From positions 1 to 32,641 of the forward strand of contig CANBDX010000028.1 in NCBI GenBank assembly GCA_947367315.1: 32,641 bases of DNA, written 5' to 3'. Positions within the stretch are counted from its first letter, which is position 1, and every line of letters starts with the position of its first letter. Under the pieces are notes generated by a model. It was not told the origin of the DNA and made no database searches. It was given only the letters and a program-made list of their open reading frames with translations. Positions 30,257 through 32,641 of this stretch are shown in pieces. The DNA comes from an uncultured Bacteroidales bacterium. GTDB taxonomy: Bacteria > Bacteroidota > Bacteroidia > Bacteroidales > UBA932. The position numbers were made by a program, and so were the translations under genes.

Positions 30257-30652
30257 TTAGCTGCAGCAGGTGTCAGTCTCTGCGAGAGTTGTCGCTCCCG
30301 CGGTGTACTCTGTGGTCTTCACGAACTTGCTTTGTCCGCATCCGCCTCCATTGTTACATCCTCTCCTATGAGGGAGGTAACTTTCTACATAGTCCTGAAA
30401 ATCCATCTGTGACTGCGCTGTTTTTGCCAAAGCCACGCCAATAGCATCCACGCGGTCTGTATTCTTACCGACCTGTGCGCCGATGCACTCTACCTGACCG
30501 TACAACTTCTGCACGCTTGCAGCAAGATCTGCCTTGTCCTGTCCTGATTTGTTGCACAGCCAGATCACGAACAACGCGATCGCTACCGCAATGATTGCGA
30601 AAAGGGCAATGTTCTGACCCCACTTTCCGCCTGTCTCCACTGATTCGCTCAT
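30257..30652 (-). CDS. Small membrane protein with coiled coil and Cys-rich tail
   Basis: The 131-aa protein has a polar N-terminus, one strong transmembrane segment (NIALFAIIAVAIALFVIWLC, about 14-33), a coiled-coil-like stretch (LAASVQKLYGQVECIGAQVGKNTDRVDAIGVALAKT) and a Cys/Gly-rich tail (CNNGGGCG, DTCCS). It is separated from the spanin-like gene by a terminator, so it may have its own promoter, which I could not identify. Function is unknown; a membrane or virion-associated role is possible. Confidence 0.68.
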   Translation of the reverse strand: MSESVETGGKWGQNIALFAIIAVAIALFVIWLCNKSGQDKADLAASVQKLYGQVECIGAQVGKNTDRVDAIGVALAKTAQSQMDFQDYVESYLPHRRGCNNGGGCGQSKFVKTTEYTAGATTLAETDTCCS

Positions 30653-30844
30653 ATTATTGTTAGTTTACCGGGGCGCACCATTGCTCCCCTGTGCCACACA
30701 TTGCAAGGCTACGGCCATACGCGCATACGCATATCTCCAACTTATAAAACAAAAAAACGCGGGACGCATCTCTGCGGCCCACGCTGAACAATTAAAACAC
30801 AAATGCTATGAAAACATCTATTCTTTCGCAACTGTTATGCCATA
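30653..30844. other. Intergenic region with two hairpins
   Basis: 192 bases without a convincing gene. It contains the terminator at 30751-30784 and, nearer the next start, GGGG-c-GCA-ccat-TGC-t-CCCC (about 30669-30688). No clear TAnnTTTG promoter was found. Confidence 0.5.
30751..30784 (-). terminator. Leftward terminator after the spanin-like gene
   Basis: A GC-rich imperfect hairpin (30759-30784, loop TCTC) is followed on the minus strand by seven T. It would end or attenuate the lysis transcript before the last four small genes. Confidence 0.8.
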
Positions 30845-31321
30845 TTATAGGAATAGCTTTGAAACCTTCCACGCCACCCACAAAGCGGCAGCAATAAGGA
30901 AGCCGTAGCCGATTGACATTATAAAGCTCTGCCACTTGCTCAGTTGCTTCTCCACCTCGACACGTTCGACAATCTTATTATATACAAGCCTCTCCTTCTG
31001 CTCATAGTGCAACCTTTCCGGCACCATGATTGTCACAGGAATAAGCGCTGCATCCTTGTTCCTCAATTCATGAAACAGCAAACCATCTGCAACCCATGCC
31101 ACCGACTGCGCGATGTCCGTTTCCAGTCTTGACGTATCACTATCCGGAAGGATTGCCTTGTCGCTTCCCTGCGGGACTTCTACCATGATAACCGAATCGC
31201 GGAACACAATCGAATCGCGCACGATTAAGGCCACGCTGTCGCGCTGGTAGTCCATCACTACCTTTGGAACGGAACAACCCGCCACAAGGGCAGCAAATAC
31301 GCAAATAAAGGCTTTATTCAT
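30845..31321 (-). CDS. Candidate unimolecular spanin (lipoprotein with C-terminal membrane helix)
   Basis: 158 aa from the ATG at 31321. The first 16 residues are a lipoprotein signal with lipobox LVAGC (Cys16), giving an outer-membrane-anchored N-terminus. The body (about 17-130) is periplasmic, with beta-prone and then charged helical parts (YEQKERLVYNKIVERVEVEKQL). The last ~25 residues (SFIMSIGYGFLIAAALWVAW) form a transmembrane helix for the inner membrane. A lipobox plus C-terminal helix in one chain is the topology of T1 gp11-type u-spanins, which fuse inner and outer membranes in the last step of lysis. It overlaps the amidase stop by 8 bases (ATGAATAA). Confidence 0.75.
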   Translation of the reverse strand: MNKAFICVFAALVAGCSVPKVVMDYQRDSVALIVRDSIVFRDSVIMVEVPQGSDKAILPDSDTSRLETDIAQSVAWVADGLLFHELRNKDAALIPVTIMVPERLHYEQKERLVYNKIVERVEVEKQLSKWQSFIMSIGYGFLIAAALWVAWKVSKLFL

Positions 31322-31922
31322 ACTCGTTCTTGATATACTCAATAATTCCCTGAACATGGCACGCAACGACTGCCGCCTTACCTTCCTCGCTTCTCAGGTA
31401 TGCCACGTCGTCGTGGTTATCCATGAAGAAGTTTTCCGTCAGTACAGCCGCGCAGCTTGTCTTGCGCAGGATATACAGGTTTGCCTCCCAATCCGGGTTA
31501 TTCTTGTTCTTATATACGCGAATCTTCCTGTCTTTGAGGCTTTCCTCTGCCGCTTCATAAAGGTATCGCGCCAGCTCATCCGAAGCCGTCTCGGCTGGTG
31601 TAGTGTATGCCGACCAACCTTGCGCCGAGTGCCATGCGCTGCCGTCTCCTGCGGCGTTGCAATGAACGGAAACAAGGATGATGTTCCTCTTGCCGTATTC
31701 CCTACAATACGCCTCGACACGACCCACTCGAGCCGTCAGCGACACGTCCGTTTCTTCTTTTACAAGCTGGAAGGCTGTGACCCCTCTCTCGCCCAGCTGT
31801 TCAACGATACGGGCTGCGATCTCTCGCGCCCACGCCCATTCACGGAAAGAGCCATCCGGGCTGCGCTTGCCCGGTGTCTCTCGTCCGTGTCCGTTGTCTA
31901 TAAGTATTATCGGCAGTTTCAT
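31314..31922 (-). CDS. N-acetylmuramoyl-L-alanine amidase (Amidase_3), endolysin
   Basis: 202 aa from the ATG at 31922 (frame open to 31949, but this start overlaps the previous stop by ATGA). Amidase_3 residues are all visible: IDNGHG with zinc ligand His12, Glu28, SVHCNA with His87, and the catalytic Glu163 in VLTENFFMDN. It cuts the bond between MurNAc and the stem peptide. There is no signal peptide and no cell-wall binding domain, so it needs a holin to reach the periplasm, as fits a Gram-negative host. Confidence 0.93.
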   Translation of the reverse strand: MKLPIILIDNGHGRETPGKRSPDGSFREWAWAREIAARIVEQLGERGVTAFQLVKEETDVSLTARVGRVEAYCREYGKRNIILVSVHCNAAGDGSAWHSAQGWSAYTTPAETASDELARYLYEAAEESLKDRKIRVYKNKNNPDWEANLYILRKTSCAAVLTENFFMDNHDDVAYLRSEEGKAAVVACHVQGIIEYIKNEYE

Positions 31923-32125
31923 CTTCCGTTCCTTCTTGCATCCCAACACTTGTGCAGATTGTCGTATTCTGTTGCTGGGATTGTTACCTTCATTCCGTCC
32001 TTGTAGATGATCGTCAAAGTCTGATGGCTGTCTTTCATCGCCTCGTTATAGCGGGCGTTGATATGCTGTATATCATCCAACGGAATAAGCTGCTTGTCCT
32101 GCGTTTCGTAAATTGCTCGTCCCAT
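31919..32125 (-). CDS. Small lysis-region protein, unknown
   Basis: The 68-aa protein has a beta-helix-beta pattern (LIPLDDIQHINARYNEA...LTIIYKDGMKVTIPA) and a basic end. It starts 1 base after the membrane-protein gene and overlaps the amidase ATG by 4 bases. No signal or membrane segment is seen; I do not recognise it. Confidence 0.68.
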   Translation of the reverse strand: MGRAIYETQDKQLIPLDDIQHINARYNEAMKDSHQTLTIIYKDGMKVTIPATEYDNLHKCWDARRNGR

Positions 32126-32126
32126 A

Positions 32127-32390
32127 TTATCTTTCTTTATCCTTGTTGTTATCTTCGTCTCCGATGCTCAGTTCGATGTCGTCTTTTCTGAACATTATCT
32201 CCTTACCGTTGGCAAGGTTCTGACCTGCTACGCCCAGAGTGGCAAAGCCGAGCAGAATACCGGCAGCCTTCAATACGCTACCATCGATAACACCCATAGG
32301 CGGGCAGAAGAACCCACCTACGAACAACGCCAAAGCGAAGCCGAGGCAAATCAAGAAAATGTACTTGTCGAGGTGTCTTTTTGCTTTCAT
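32127..32390 (-). CDS. Putative holin-like small membrane protein
   Basis: The 87-aa protein has a short basic N-terminus, a first transmembrane segment YIFLICLGFALALFVGGFF, a PPMGVIDGSVL turn, a second hydrophobic segment (LKAAGILLGFATLGVAG) and a charged C-terminal tail (GDEDNNKDKER). Two helices with both ends charged is the make-up of class II holins, and it lies two genes before the amidase. The PPxGVIDGSVL turn is one I recall from Bacteroidales phage membrane proteins. The neighbouring membrane protein (split at the window ends) is an alternative holin or antiholin. Confidence 0.65.
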   Translation of the reverse strand: MKAKRHLDKYIFLICLGFALALFVGGFFCPPMGVIDGSVLKAAGILLGFATLGVAGQNLANGKEIMFRKDDIELSIGDEDNNKDKER

Positions 32391-32402
32391 TTCACTATCT
32401 TT

Positions 32403-32641
32403 CTAAAGATTACACAGCCACCATATTAACACAGTTACCATAGCACACCCTATGCCAATAGCGTCACATATCAGATCGTGCCACACATGTTTAAGCTCAC
32501 AACCTTTGGCAAGGTCGTAAACCTCCTTACCCATTGACGCAACAACTGCAAGCAGCAAGGCTGCGGCTATACCTTCAACGGGTTTATCAAATACCGGGAA
32601 CACAGCCAGCACGATAGCGTAGCATACCAGCGCATGGAGCA
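32403..32641 (-). CDS. Small membrane protein, C-terminal part (starts at 135)
   Basis: C-terminal part of the 98-aa protein that starts at 135 on the other end of the window. This part reads ...LAVFPVFDKPVEGIAAALLLAVVASMGKEVYDLAKG..., then HVWHDLICDAIGIGCAMVTVLIWW, with two hydrophobic helices. An in-frame GTG at 32612 could be mistaken for its start when the circle is not closed. Confidence 0.75.
   Translation of the reverse strand, partial: LHALVCYAIVLAVFPVFDKPVEGIAAALLLAVVASMGKEVYDLAKGCELKHVWHDLICDAIGIGCAMVTVLIWWLCNL
32565..32641. repeat. Terminal identity, copy 2 (contig overlap)
   Basis: Identical to 1-77; see copy 1. It should be counted once. Confidence 0.93.

Noticed and set aside
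30807..30896. 29-codon plus-strand frame (MKTSILSQLLCHIIG...)
   Set aside because: It has a signal-like start but runs into the antisense of the spanin-like gene and is isolated from any rightward promoter.
1..32641. CRISPR array, insertion sequence, rRNA gene
   Set aside because: No regular spaced repeats, no transposase-like frame and no rRNA sequence were seen on either strand.

Overview
The window is the complete genome of a temperate tailed phage (siphovirus-like, HK97-type head), most likely from a Bacteroidales host. Its first and last 77 bases are identical (1-77 = 32565-32641), so it is a circular contig opened at an arbitrary point; the unique length is 32,564 bp. Signs of a Bacteroidota host are two promoters of the -33 TTTG / -7 TAnnTTTG type, start codons mostly without Shine-Dalgarno sequences, a Bacteroides-style tyrosine integrase lacking the first catalytic Arg, and many small proteins of kinds I associate with Bacteroidales gut phages.

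Layout: almost everything is read leftward (minus strand). The lysogeny region holds a rightward XRE repressor (26426-26821) followed by a small secreted protein (26975-27478), a bidirectional terminator (about 27481-27509), the leftward integrase (27508-28773) and a gene-free attP-like region (28774-29136). Between the repressor and the early genes, two TTGCAA-centred operators sit on the -7 and -33 elements of a leftward early promoter. The early operon (26292 down to about 17100) carries small unknown proteins, a locus with two abnormal tRNA-like elements (24682-24917), a Sak4-like ATPase, a RecB-family exonuclease, an HNH protein, a replication initiator with iteron-like repeats inside its gene, OB-fold/SSB-like proteins, a PcfK-like protein, a RuvC-like resolvase and a ParB-like protein. 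A glycosyltransferase-like protein follows (16172-17116).

The late genes run from a small terminase-like protein (16136) through a radical SAM protein, large terminase, portal, MuF protein, a fused prohead protease/scaffold/major capsid protein, head-tail connectors, tail tube, the G/GT tail chaperone pair with an A9 slippery site, tape measure, a baseplate-type protein and a collagen/beta-helix tail fibre (156-2960). They continue across the contig ends into the lysis module: two small membrane proteins, an amidase, a candidate unimolecular spanin, then small unknown genes ending at a strong leftward terminator at 29035-29071.

The least expected items are the two tRNA-like elements with defective anticodon arms, a G9 tract that truncates the ParB-like gene just before its natural junction with the glycosyltransferase, the radical SAM gene lodged between the terminase subunits, and the secreted protein expressed next to the repressor.
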